A DNA stretch of 64,000 nucleotides from Dysidea avara (GCF_963678975.1 NC_089279.1:26708004-26772003), one strand, 5' to 3'; positions 44,351-55,060 are shown, numbered from the stretch's first letter. The notes: generated from the letters alone by a model not told the origin. Made by a program: numbers and translations.

Positions 44351-47300
44351 TCAGTGTCCATAATAGTCAACAGGTCTTACAACTCTTCCACTCCTAGTAG
44401 TGATGGGTGGTCCAGGCTGAGGAGCGGCTGGTGACTCATCACGAATGGCAGGGACTGGGTGGTCATTACAATAGTATTGAAATAATGGGGGGCTCCATTG
44501 TCCTACTGGTTCACAGCATTCGGTTCTTGAGTCAGGTCTCAGAAGTGGTCTCACTCTGTTCACATGAACCACCCTCTCTTTGTTGTCCATTTTTATCTTC
44601 ACATTCAGAGGCCCCTTCCACTCTCTCACTATCCAGGGTCCAGTCCAACGTGGGTCTAGTTTGCCTCTGGCGGGGTTGTCCAGTAGCACTTCCTGTCCAG
44701 TTTGTAATTTAACAGGTTCCTTACTTCGGTAACTTTGAAACTGTTTGTTGGCCATTTCTATGGTATTAGCTTCCACCAACTCTCTGAGTTCCAATAGCTT
44801 CCCCTGAAGAAGAGAACTGTAGTCTGGTGGATCCAGATGTGATATCATGCCGGATGTTGGAATGTTCAGAGGTGGAGGATTTGATCCAAACAGGATTTCA
44901 TATGGAGACAAGCCTGTGGTGGCATGCTTGGTTGTTCTGTACAGGTATAGGAGCAACTGAAGGTACTCTTCCCAGTCTTCTACCTTATGAACCAGACCAC
45001 GGAGCAGGTTAAGTATCGATCTGTTCATTCGCTCCACTAGTCCATCGCCCATGGGATGATAGGGTGTTGTGCGGGATTTGGCCACTCCAAATGCTTTGCA
45101 AAGCTCGCTGAGGATCTGGCTCTCAAAGTTTTTGCCTTGGTCGGAATGCAGCCTCTGGGGAGGACCAACCAGTGTGAAAACTTGATCCTTCAAGGCACGC
45201 ACAATCTTGCCTGCAGTCTGATCTGACAAGGGTATGGCAAATGGCCACTTGGAGAAGTAATCCTGCACAACTAGCATGTACTGGTTCCCTTGGCGGGACA
45301 TTGGCACCTTAAGAATATCAACCGCTACTAGTTCCCATGGTCGGCTTGCCACTACTGGGTGTAATGGAGCTGGTTGGGTACTGACCGCTTTGGTGCGTTG
45401 ACATGTGACACAATGTGTGCAGTAGTTGTGTACATCCTTACCTATTCCAACCCAGTAAGCACCTTCAGACAGTCGTGCCATTGTTCTCTCAGCGCCCTGG
45501 TGGCCAGCCTTGTCATGGGCGTTCTTCAATAGCTGTCTTCGTAATGAGGTTGGGACGACCAGGAGTAGTTTCTCAGATGGCATGGTGGGAGTCTTCACTT
45601 TACGGTATAATACAGACTGATGGAGAGTCAGCTGGGACCAGATCTGGTAATATCGCTTGAGAGGGAACTTTCTCCAGTTACCAGAGAGTGTTGGAGCTAT
45701 TTTGGATGTCATCTGCTGAAGGACTGTCTTAAGTACTGGGTCTGATTGTTGAGCTGATGCGATCACTGTGGTATCCAGTTCATTACTGATGGCTACAATG
45801 GTGACAGGTTTGCGGGAGAGAGCATCAGCATGTTGATTGTTGGGTCCCCGACGATAGACAATGGAGAAGTCAAATCCTCTCAATTGCAGAGCCCACCTCT
45901 CCAGCTTCTGAGAGCGTGCATGGCTGGGTCGCTTTGACTGCAACCACTCTAAGGGCTTGTGGTCAGTCTCAATTATAAAGGGTGCTCCAACCAGGTAGTG
46001 TCGTAGCTTATAAGTTGCCCAGACAATGGCCAAACACTCCTTCTCGGTCGTTGAGTAGCTACGCTCTGGTTTGGCTAAAGTACGACTAGCATACTCAATC
46101 ACTGTGCCCCGGGCAGTAGACAGGACTGCACCGAGGCCGGTGTCTGATGCATCAGTGGAGAGCACGAACGTGTCATGACGTCTGGGGTAGTCAAGTATGG
46201 GTGGGCTAACTAATGCATGTTTAAGTGTATCAAAGGCTTGTTGGTGTGTGTCTTCCCACTTAAACTGGACATGTTTGCTTGTGAGTGCAGTAAGGGGACT
46301 AGCAATGTGTGCAAAATTTGCAACAAAGCGGCGGTAAAAATTAGCTAGACCAAGGAATGCTCGAAGTTCCTTAGTGGTCTTTGGTACAGGCCAAGTTGAG
46401 ATGGTCTCAGATTTCTCTGAGGAGGGAGCTACGCCCTTAGCTGAGTACTCAAACCCTAGGTGGGTGGTGGTGGTTTTCCCAAAGAAGCACTTGGACCCAC
46501 GGAGCGTGAAGCCAGCTTTTGATAACTGGGCGAGGACTTTCTTAAGGTCGGCTACATGTGTGCTCATATCATCAGAAAAAACAATGCAGTCATCTACATA
46601 GTTGTCAACACAGTCCTTGCAGTCCTGCAGGATGTTGTCTAGGCCTCTCTGGCAGGTTTGTGTTGCACTGGTTAGACCATAGGGCATTCTGGTAAATTCC
46701 CACAGTCCGTAACCTGGTCCTGGGCAGAATGCGGTCTTCTCAATTGATTGTGGCTCCATGGGGAACTGCCAGTAGGCACTGCGGAGGTCAAGTTTTGAAA
46801 AGACCTTCTTGCCAGCCAGCTTCTGTTGGGGCCCTTCGGCACGAGGAACAGGATAGGAGTCCTTCTTGGTGACACTGTTCAGCTGCACATAGTCAACACA
46901 AATCCTGACTTCTCCTGAGGGCTTGGGGACATAGACTGCAGGAGCACACCAAGGACTGGTGCTGGGTCTGATAATACCTTCTTGAGCCATTTCCTGGAGT
47001 TGTTGGTGGACTCGTTCAGCATAATGAAATGGAATCGGGCGGGATGGGACTTTGACAGGTGGTGCAGTACCTGTGTCAATAGTGTGCTGTGTAGTGTTTG
47101 TGCATCCAAGTTCTTGTGAAAAAAGGGACTTATATTCATGTAGTACGTGTTTAAGCGCAGGGTGAATGTCAGTGGGCATGTCTAGTGTGGGTAAGCTGCC
47201 ATCTGTGCATGGTGTAGGGATTGCCTGGGGGCATTCGTCATCCATGGTTATGGTGTGGAGCGGCTGAGGAGTTGTCTTTGTGGGCAGTAACTGCAAGACC

Positions 47301-47881
47301 TCCTCTGGGCTTTGGGCTCGCTTAAACGTACATTCCTTAAAGTCCAACACATAACCATGGTTCATCAGGAAGTCGCACCCTAGAATTACCGGCGTGGATA
47401 AATGGTCAACAACTACAAATGTGTGTGTGGTGGAGAATTTTCCCAGGCTAATTGTCAATGTGGCTGTTCCACAGGGTGTGATGTCTCTCCCATCAGCATT
47501 GACTAATCTAGTTGTGTGTGCAGATGTGATGTGTGCATGGGCAGCATGCAGCCTTGAGACTACTGAGCAGGATGCCCCCGAGTCAAGCAATATTAGGATC
47601 TCATGATTGTTAAGCATGCCATGTGTGTGTGCCACCCTGTTGGTGTTGTGTGTGAGTGAGGGAACAGTATGTACATGTGTGTTTGTGCATGGTGTATGCG
47701 TGACTGTGTGAGCACTCACCGGCCGTGGGGGATGCCCCCTGCTCGTGGGATCTGGGCACCCCCTTGTCCGTTTCCCTGGCTCCGACACTCCCTGGCCACA
47801 TGTCCTGTCTTCCCACAATTGAAGCATTCGACCATTCTCCGTGAACGGCAGTTCCTTGCCATGTGACCAGGTCGGCCACAA
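44351..47881 (-). CDS. pol: Gypsy pol polyprotein
   Basis: A continuous frame of about 1170 codons. In order: aspartic protease (LLDSGASCSVVS), reverse transcriptase with the YVDD box (NYVDDCIVFSDD), RNase H (LSTDASDTGLGAVLS), integrase zinc finger (GHQGAERTMARL, CTHCVTCQ), integrase core (VAVDILK, LHSDQGKNFES, a later VERMNRSI), and a C-terminal GPF/Y-like module (RWTGPWIVREW). No chromodomain was seen. Integrase lying after RNase H defines Ty3/Gypsy. Confidence 0.95.
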   Translation of the reverse strand: MWPTWSHGKELPFTENGRMLQLWEDRTCGQGVSEPGKRTRGCPDPTSRGHPPRPVSAHTVTHTPCTNTHVHTVPSLTHNTNRVAHTHGMLNNHEILILLDSGASCSVVSRLHAAHAHITSAHTTRLVNADGRDITPCGTATLTISLGKFSTTHTFVVVDHLSTPVILGCDFLMNHGYVLDFKECTFKRAQSPEEVLQLLPTKTTPQPLHTITMDDECPQAIPTPCTDGSLPTLDMPTDIHPALKHVLHEYKSLFSQELGCTNTTQHTIDTGTAPPVKVPSRPIPFHYAERVHQQLQEMAQEGIIRPSTSPWCAPAVYVPKPSGEVRICVDYVQLNSVTKKDSYPVPRAEGPQQKLAGKKVFSKLDLRSAYWQFPMEPQSIEKTAFCPGPGYGLWEFTRMPYGLTSATQTCQRGLDNILQDCKDCVDNYVDDCIVFSDDMSTHVADLKKVLAQLSKAGFTLRGSKCFFGKTTTTHLGFEYSAKGVAPSSEKSETISTWPVPKTTKELRAFLGLANFYRRFVANFAHIASPLTALTSKHVQFKWEDTHQQAFDTLKHALVSPPILDYPRRHDTFVLSTDASDTGLGAVLSTARGTVIEYASRTLAKPERSYSTTEKECLAIVWATYKLRHYLVGAPFIIETDHKPLEWLQSKRPSHARSQKLERWALQLRGFDFSIVYRRGPNNQHADALSRKPVTIVAISNELDTTVIASAQQSDPVLKTVLQQMTSKIAPTLSGNWRKFPLKRYYQIWSQLTLHQSVLYRKVKTPTMPSEKLLLVVPTSLRRQLLKNAHDKAGHQGAERTMARLSEGAYWVGIGKDVHNYCTHCVTCQRTKAVSTQPAPLHPVVASRPWELVAVDILKVPMSRQGNQYMLVVQDYFSKWPFAIPLSDQTAGKIVRALKDQVFTLVGPPQRLHSDQGKNFESQILSELCKAFGVAKSRTTPYHPMGDGLVERMNRSILNLLRGLVHKVEDWEEYLQLLLYLYRTTKHATTGLSPYEILFGSNPPPLNIPTSGMISHLDPPDYSSLLQGKLLELRELVEANTIEMANKQFQSYRSKEPVKLQTGQEVLLDNPARGKLDPRWTGPWIVREWKGPLNVKIKMDNKERVVHVNRVRPLLRPDSRTECCEPVGQWSPPLFQYYCNDHPVPAIRDESPAAPQPGPPITTRSGRVVRPVDYYGH

Positions 47882-48539
47882 TTAAAACAGCGTATAGCTG
47901 GTTGAGGTACTGTTAGATGGCTGGTGAGGGCGGCCAGTTGCTCAGTCACTTGTAACAAAGACTTCTCCACTGTGTCCAGGCGATCACTTTCACTTCTGAT
48001 GGAGCTCACAGGGTGGGGACATTGTTTCGACTGTAGATCAGTTGGAGTTCTCGTGCCTTGGCAATAGTAGCTGAATAGTTGCCTCTAGGTTGGAGCTTCA
48101 GCTGAAAGGACACTTCATCCGGTAGGGCGTTAATAAGGTGGAAACGCAGTTCTGCCTCGCGGGTAGCTGCTGGAAGCCCTGGTGAGGCTTGATCGAGGAG
48201 CTTTTCTAGGTCCCTGGCTAGTTCGTCGATGCTCTCTACCCCCTCACGGAGTCGCCGTTGAGAGAGTTGCTCCCGGGCGGCAAGGCGGTGCTCGTCTGAG
48301 TCAGGGTTCAACCTGTCCAGAATGGCCTTCTTCAGCTTATCGTAAGACTCCTTGTCGTCATCGCCGAGGGATTCATAGATAGCCCACGATCGACCGCGGA
48401 ACAGTGTCGGGAGGCGTAATAGTTGTTTGGCGGCATTCCACTCGTTAGCAGCAGCGCACAGTTCAAAGCGCTTAAACCAGGATCTCGCGTCCTCGTGCTG
48501 CAAAGGTTCCGGCACACAAATACTACCGTTACTTGCCAT
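47716..48539 (-). CDS. gag: Gypsy gag region (capsid-like part and zinc knuckles)
   Basis: The N-terminal part starts MASNGSICVPEPL and carries the helical retrotransposon-gag signature (ESIDELARDLEKLLDQAS, HLINALPDEV). The C-terminal part has two CCHC knuckles, CFNCGRPGHMARNC and CFNCGKTGHVAREC. Gag and pol lie in different overlapping frames, as is common in the family, which normally uses frameshifting or read-through. Confidence 0.85.
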
Positions 48540-48547
48540 CTCGTCTG

Positions 48548-48565
48548 TCCCGGGTTTCGGCACCA
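48548..48565 (-). promoter_or_regulatory. Primer-binding site matching tRNA-Phe
   Basis: The plus strand reads TCCCGGGTTTCGGCACCA, which equals the 3' end of animal tRNA-Phe with its CCA tail. The minus strand is therefore an 18-nt primer site, one base from the 5' LTR. Confidence 0.85.
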
Positions 48566-48566
48566 A

Positions 48567-48708
48567 TGTAAGATCCACGACAATAAGCACAATGAGTCTC
48601 TTAACTGTGTCCACAGAAAACACGAGGCAACACTTACAATTCACGTGATCAGGGGAGGAGGCGGTATTTAGAATACAATAACTAAAATACATGGGTGAGA
48701 CTACTACA
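48567..48708 (-). repeat. 5' LTR of the Gypsy element
   Basis: 142-bp partner of the 3' LTR, with a single mismatch. TAAT follows outside. Confidence 0.93.
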
Positions 48709-48747
48709 TAATCATGCATGAAAATGACTTATATAATGTATATAAGT

Positions 48748-50870
48748 TGCTTAGTGTGCAATACATACAAGTGTGTTGCAATGGAATAGATAAACAGCAC
48801 ATCACAGCAGACATAAAAAAAATGAAACCATCCACCACTGTATAATTATGTATATTCATCAAATTTCATGGGGAATATCACCCGATACATTGTTAGAATT
48901 TGACACCACAAACATTAAACTTGGTAGCATGGCAACCAGGAGACAAACTGTCCAACAATCTTACCTAACACATTAGACAGGCTGCATTCCATTATGTACA
49001 CTAAAGTGTCAACAAAACAAGACAATATAGAACCTATAGAACCATTTTTCCTTCCTTTCCAAACACAACTGTTGTATTGCAAGTCTTAATACAATGGATG
49101 GTGCCTCTTAATTACAAGTACAATTAATTAGTACCACCATATCACCATCAAAATCCATATTGGTACAGAACACTAATACTATGCATTTTGTAGCATTGTA
49201 CAGCATAGCTAGCATTGTTACATTAGAGTACTACATAGCAACTGTATAATTATAGCTAGCTACATCCTATGGCTACTGTATTACCTCAAATTATGGCCAA
49301 TCTCATTACCACGGTATTAGTCACCAGGGTAGATAAACATCATAACCACAATAAATGCCTGTGTCAAGTATTCATAGTTTTAACAGACATCAGCCTTTGG
49401 TGTGACAATGCGTGTGCGACACACAACCATGCACACACCATCAATTTTGTGTGGCAATTTATAATTATGTACCATGTGATGTGTAGACTCAGTAGTATGC
49501 TACGCACCATGGTGTGGTGATGCTAAAACATGGAGTTTGTGTACCCACATGTGGAACAAGTTAATTTGTTTTACCCATGCAGAATAACATGTGACAATGT
49601 GCAAAAATGTTGCAAGTGTCAGTATGTGAAGTAAAGTGGTAGTTTGTGATATCATAAATGCACAACTTAGCTATATTCAATCATATATCAATTCTAAAAA
49701 TCTCCTGAGTGGTGTATTATTGTACATATCTAAATCTTATGATTGTGTACATTAGTTGTTAAGAATCCCTACCTAGTTTTATAACTATGTAATCTCACCT
49801 ATACACACTATCTCCAAGGAATACATACATATACAACTGTAACAATAGAAATAGTTGGCCTCTTCCATTCATAATCAACAAGTCATTACTTAACAATTAA
49901 TTATGGATTACATAATTATGTAGTAATCACTCATGATCAATACTATATTATATTACACAGCTTGTTAGCAATGACGGCGTTATGAGAGCACTTTTTAAAA
50001 ATGAAGGGTGCAATGTAGCTAATACACATGTGGGGGCTTCAGATGTATTTATTATTAATGATGCAGTGCATTCCTTACACAGCAACACAATGTAGTACTC
50101 TGTGACTGACACAATAGGAGGTGTATGGTTTAGTCAGGTAGTATAACACTTCACTATATTCTTATCGGAATTTACAATTAGAATTAAACTGAAAGATAGT
50201 TCAGTAATATTCTAATATAATGCATAAACACTATGTAGACCATTGCACAACCAATCTTTTACATAGGCATTGCATTGCACATAGGCATAGGCATTGCTTT
50301 TACATAGGCATAGTCGATAAAATACAAAGCAAAGCCCCTATTACTCCGGCACTCTTAGAAGGTATTATTTTGACTGTTACACAGACATGCATACAGGGAT
50401 GAGTACACCAAAGATGTCTATCTTTACTCCAATCACTTTAACTATATATGCATAGCAAGCATGGTGACAAATTACAGATCTAGAGATGAATAAACCTTTT
50501 GTTCTTGAAAGAAATGCAAAAGCTATTGATCATATACCCATTCACATTTTGTCATTTGAACAAAAGAAACTATATTATTATTCATACCAATTTAATGACT
50601 CATTGTACATACATTATTATTGTAATATCACTAATGATTATAAAAGCACTATGGATTCTCACGATGGCTTCATATTAACTTGTAATGACTGATTTAACTA
50701 ATAAGGTGACATCACTTGTTGTTTATCACACACAATGTAACTCAACAATATATCATTGACATGATGAAAAGAAGCTTTAAATATGGTAAGATCAAGTCAG
50801 GCACTAATACTCCATGGTTTTCATATGTATATACACTTGCTGTAAAATTCTGACACAATTTGACTACGTA
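48748..50870 (-). repeat. Large inverted repeat, right arm (~2.1 kb)
   Basis: The inverted partner of 39013-41164. Only about 40 bp separate its inner end from the Gypsy element. No gene is recognised; the open frames in it are not conserved between arms. Confidence 0.93.
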
Positions 50871-50970
50871 TAACTACGTATTTGTATATGTTATACTACA
50901 GATATCATGGTATTCGAAATATTTACCAAAAGATATACAAACTTAGAAAAGATGTTATAGTGCGAGGTGA

Positions 50971-52050
50971 ATATGTTAATACAACATCTCGTCTCCCACT
51001 TGGAAGTAGTAACAGCAATTTCTAATGTTTTTACACCATTATTAGTAATTCTTTGTGATTAGCATGCTGAAGAAGTATGCACATGTGTTGCAGACTGCAA
51101 TCTACTTGAAAATCGGTCCAACAATCCATAGTAACTGTTGCTAGGCAACAAAATTTAAAGCTGACCTAGTTATAGGCCTTTTGGCAGTTGCTTAGCAACC
51201 GTTGCTATGGTGTCAAAATCATTTCTAAAATCGGTAGTGGTTACCTAGCAACGGTTGCTAGGCAACAATATTGTTGCTAGATAACAGGTATTAGTTACTA
51301 TGGTACCACTAGTTGTCAAGTCGGACATGTCTAACTGGTAAAACAACTAAACACTATCAAGAATTTTTAGCTAATCAGATGCGTATATGAAATGTACAAG
51401 TGATATACTGATTATATTGGCTAGTTTGCTGTAGTATACCAAAAATATACCACAAGCTGCTATTGGAGTTTTTGTACAGGACACGATATTGATGTTGTAT
51501 TAGTATAATATGTTAATACAACATCTCATCTCCCACTTGGAAGCCGTAACAGCAATTTCCAATGCTTTTATACCATTATTAGTACTGGTAAGTAATTCCT
51601 TGTGATTAGCATGCTCAAGGAGTATGCACATGCGTTGCAGCCTGCAATCTTGAAAATCGGCCCAACAATCCATAGCAATTGTTGCTAGGCAACAAAATGT
51701 AAACCTGACCTAGTTACATGCTTTTTGGTGGTTGCTCAGGAACCGTTGCTATGGTGGCAAAATCAATTCTAAAATCAGTAGTGGTTATCTAGCAACGGTT
51801 GCTAGGCAACGATGCTGTTGCTAGGTAACATGTATTGGTTACTACGGTACCAGTAGTTGTCAAGTCGGACATGCCTAACTGGTAAAACAACTAAATACTA
51901 TCAAAAAATTTTAGCCGATCAGATGCGTATATCAAATGTACAAGTGATATACTGATTCTATTGGCTAGTTTGCTGTAGTATATCAAAAACATACCACAAG
52001 CTGCTATTGGAGTTTTTGTACAGGACACGATATTGATGTTGTATTAGTAT
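50971..52050. repeat. Tandem pair of ~537-bp modules rich in X-box-like sites
   Basis: ATATGTTAATACAACATCTC begins at 50971 and again at 51508; both copies end with GACACGATATTGATGTTG. Each holds several GTTGCTAGGCAAC-type palindromes (51137, 51254, 51681, 51798) and related GTTACCTAGCAAC (51240) and GTTGCTAGGTAAC (51817). The modules are related to the arms of the adjacent fold-back. Confidence 0.88.
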
Positions 52051-52054
52051 ATGT

Positions 52055-53025
52055 AATCCAACAACTGAATGTGTTACTATTTAACACTCTCAATAGCAGC
52101 TTGACGTTTTATATTGAAATATGTCAAGCGATTAGCCAATAGAATTAGTATTATACTTGTTTGTCAAGGTCCCATGACAAAAATATATAATACTACTTTG
52201 GCTAAAATAGTGTGGTGTGTTTACATTAGAAGTAAATGTCCGATTTGACAACTATTGTTACCATAGTGATAGATGCCCCAAGGTATGACACAATATGGTT
52301 GCTTAGCAACGGTTTCTATGTAACCGTTGCTAAGGTAAAAGTCATTTGAGACCATAGCAACTGTTGCCAGGCAATGGTTGATAAGTGTGATTGGTCTTTT
52401 GCAGTGGTTATTTTTGAATTTCTGTTGCCTAGTAATTTTCTGTTGCCTAGTAACAGTTGCTAAGGTTTTCGGATTAATTTGCAATAGGACAGATGGCTGT
52501 GGTATTGGGATTAATAGTGCGAGCATTGTAAATAGGAAGGAGTAAAATAGTGTGAGGCAAAGCCGAGTACTGTTTCTTTCCTGTTTACAATGTGAGAACT
52601 ATTAATCCTGAATACCACAGCCATCCGTCCTATTGCAAATTAATCCAATAACCATAGCAATTGTTACTATGCAACAGAAATTCAAAAAATAACCACTGCA
52701 AAAGGCCAATCACACTTATCAACCATTGCTATGGTCTCAAAATAACTTTTATCTTAGCAATGGTTACCTAGCAACCGTTGCTAAGCAACCATATTGTTGT
52801 TATGCCTTGGGCATGTATCACTATGGTAACAATAGTTGTCAAGTCGGACATTTACTTCTAATATAAACACACCACACTATTTTAGCAAATTAAAAGAGTT
52901 TTGTCTAGGGATCTTGACAAACAAGTGTAATACTAATTCTAATGGCTAATTGCTAGACGTATTTCTATATAATACGTCAAGCTTCTATTGAGAGTATTCT
53001 ACAGTAACTCATTCAGTTGTTGGAT
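52055..53025. repeat. Long fold-back (~970 bp) with X-box-like sites
   Basis: Nearly all of the sequence folds on a centre near 52540; ends are ATCCAACAACTGAATG and CATTCAGTTGTTGGAT. Arms carry GTTACCTAGCAAC (52763), GTTGCTAAGCAAC (52777) and their partners near 52293-52335, and share GTCAAGTCGGACAT with the tandem modules to the left. Confidence 0.9.
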
Positions 53026-53034
53026 TGATATGAT

Positions 53035-53655
53035 ACATATTATAGCATCCTGGCATGTCATGTCAAAGTAAAAATACCTGTGGTAGTAGTACTAATTGTG
53101 TATTTGTACATCCACTATAGCTATCAATTACGTACTGTGTCAAAATTTTATTCTGTTTTCAGCTGTATGTTCTACTCTTTACAAATGAAGTACAGCTGAA
53201 AAGTGCCATTACAATCAATCCACTTACTCTCACATATATGTAAGAGGTGCAATACGTCCATTAAAAGTGCGATATCTCAAATATAAATGGTGTGATACAA
53301 AAATTATGGATACTTTATCCCATTATAAGTTCTGCAGAGGTTGCTAGTTATGAAACAGCGTGCAAAGGAAAGAGGGAAATAGTTTAAATTTGTTAAATCT
53401 TGACATGCATACAGCTAGTGTGATTGAAATAGAACATAAAACAAGCCATGCAGCACAAGAATCCATTGATGTTTGTACCTTAGCAACATTAAACAATGAA
53501 GGAATTAATCCTGCAGTGTTTGGTAGAATGAATCAGTCAGTTAGTCTGGTACACTAAACCGCGATGTGCACAGTACCCTTCCATATTAAGTTGCTTGCTG
53601 TTAATATCCTTGTATATAGGTACAGTATGTATGTATGATTGCAACAGCAGTCTAA
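53035..53655 (-). repeat. Outer inverted-repeat arm (right)
   Basis: The inverted partner of 28345-28960. Its outer end coincides with the (AAT)n tail of a LINE copy. A short frame in it (53360-53557) is not supported as a gene. Confidence 0.75.
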
Positions 53656-53950
53656 TAATAATAATAATTCTGAGGGTCTACCAGTGACCTACACTGATAG
53701 CCTAACATAATAATTATACACTAACATCTACATACTTAGTTACAAGTGGTTAAAATTGTTAGATGCAGGATTCTTGGAGCAACGGGAACAGGGACAAAGG
53801 TAATGGAAACAACAAGGAGAATTGTCAAAGTTAGCTAAGAAATGATTCCAGAAAAATTCCTTCAATTTCTGTTTTATTACAGCTAGTGATTGTGTATGAT
53901 CAATTATTGGTAGACTCTTCCATAGTCTAGGTAGGCGAAAAATAGGAGTT
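53655..53950 (-). mobile_element. CR1/L2-like LINE 3' end
   Basis: The minus strand encodes RLPRLWKSLPIIDHTQS, then KEFFWNHFLANFDNSPC and FHYLCPCSRCSK, and ends at a stop before a short 3' UTR and (ATT)n (plus strand AATAATAATAATAATT at 53656). Same family as 33405-33775; 5'-truncated. Confidence 0.85.
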
Positions 53951-53956
53951 CATAGC

Positions 53957-55060
53957 GGTGGGGACTATTATACGGAACGGAACGGAACGGAATCATGGAC
54001 TAATTTGCGGAACGGAACACTTTAGAATACACCACCAGTATACACCTGGTTTAATAATGCTGAAACATAACTACGTGACCGCAGTAGTGATGGGCGATAC
54101 CAGGATTTTCAGAACGATACGATATCGATACGATATTGACTAAAATTGACCGATATTGATACTTTTCGATACAATATTGTAACATTCATTTGCACGTGTA
54201 AATTGCTAGTTTTCTCACATAATTTGATATTAGGTAGCTATGGCTATACACAATGGGGATTTCCTGTCCACATTAACAGTAATTAGAAAATTGCTGAAGG
54301 TAATGGAAAGCTACAATTAACTATTTAAAAAGCTAAAATAGACATTTTAAAATTAGATCAGATCACGTGATGTATCGTATCGAAATATCGAGTTTTGAAA
54401 AATATATCGATACTTTTCGATATCAGCAAAAAATCAAACAATATAATATCGATATATCGCCCAACACTAGACCGCAGCGTCTGTAGATCAAGAAGGCGCT
54501 ATACAATCTTCATGGTAACAGATTGAAACTGCCATCAATAGGTAAATGGAATAGCCACACAGTTTTATGATAAGAAGCTGTCTAGATATGCAATTCGTTG
54601 TGGGATTTGTGGTGCCCTAAGCTAGTCTCGCGTACCCAGACCACTATTTTGTGACCTTTGGCCACATAAAAAAGAAAAAATTGAGTATTGGTCTGCCTAC
54701 GCCTAGTGGTGCCAGTCCAGTTTAAGCTGTCCAGTTTCGGAGGCTATGATTGCAGCATAGATAGCTCTATGGATAGCTCAGTAATACATGAACATTTCAT
54801 GTTCATGTATTACCTATGATTGCAGTAGTGCAGGTCTTGGAGGCTCGTATTTATTATTACGGAAGTGCTGAAGGTATTAGCTAACTATTTGAATCATAAA
54901 TGACGGCACTTCACGGGTTATCAATCTCACGTACAAATAACTTAAAGCATAGATAACATACGCCGGCACTGGGTATAATCAACCATGCATATGCTTTAAA
55001 GATCGATTGTGGATTCATATATTGTCATAGTGACGAAGTTTTAATTGTGGGATTAGGCGT
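53957..55060 (+). repeat. Dispersed GGAACGG-containing repeat, copy 4 (with insertions)
   Basis: Starts GGTGGGGACTATTATACGG with several GGAACGG pentamer runs. Related sequence reappears near 54990-55050 (GATCGATTGTGGATTC, GTGACGAAGTTTTAATTGTG). A hAT MITE and other sequence lie between. Confidence 0.5.
54085..54469. mobile_element. hAT-type MITE (TAGTGATGGGCGATA ends)
   Basis: A 385-bp element starts TAGTGATGGGCGATACC and ends ATATCGCCCAACACTA, flanked by a perfect 8-bp duplication GACCGCAG (54077-54084 and 54470-54477). The interior has many ATCGATA/GATATCG words. Confidence 0.95.

Larger units (their letters stand above)
44138..48708 (-). mobile_element. Ty3/Gypsy LTR retrotransposon, looks whole or nearly so
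   Basis: A 4.57-kb minus-strand element. The two 142-bp LTRs (TGT...ACA) differ at one position, so the insertion is young. TAAT flanks both sides as a 4-bp target duplication. The primer site next to the 5' LTR matches the 3' end of tRNA-Phe, and a purine tract precedes the 3' LTR. Gag (zinc knuckles) and Pol (protease, reverse transcriptase, RNase H, integrase) follow in the Ty3/Gypsy order. No envelope gene was seen. Confidence 0.96.

Noticed and set aside
44407-47866. Plus-strand frames across the Gypsy element
   Set aside because: Antisense shadows of the minus-strand pol frame.
39213-50692. Short frames in the arms of the large inverted repeat
   Set aside because: They are not kept open in the partner arm, so they are unlikely to be genes.
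39013-50870. A giant DNA transposon with 2.1-kb terminal inverted repeats
   Set aside because: The loop has no transposase other than the Gypsy insertion, and no target duplication was found outside the arms; kept only as an inverted repeat.
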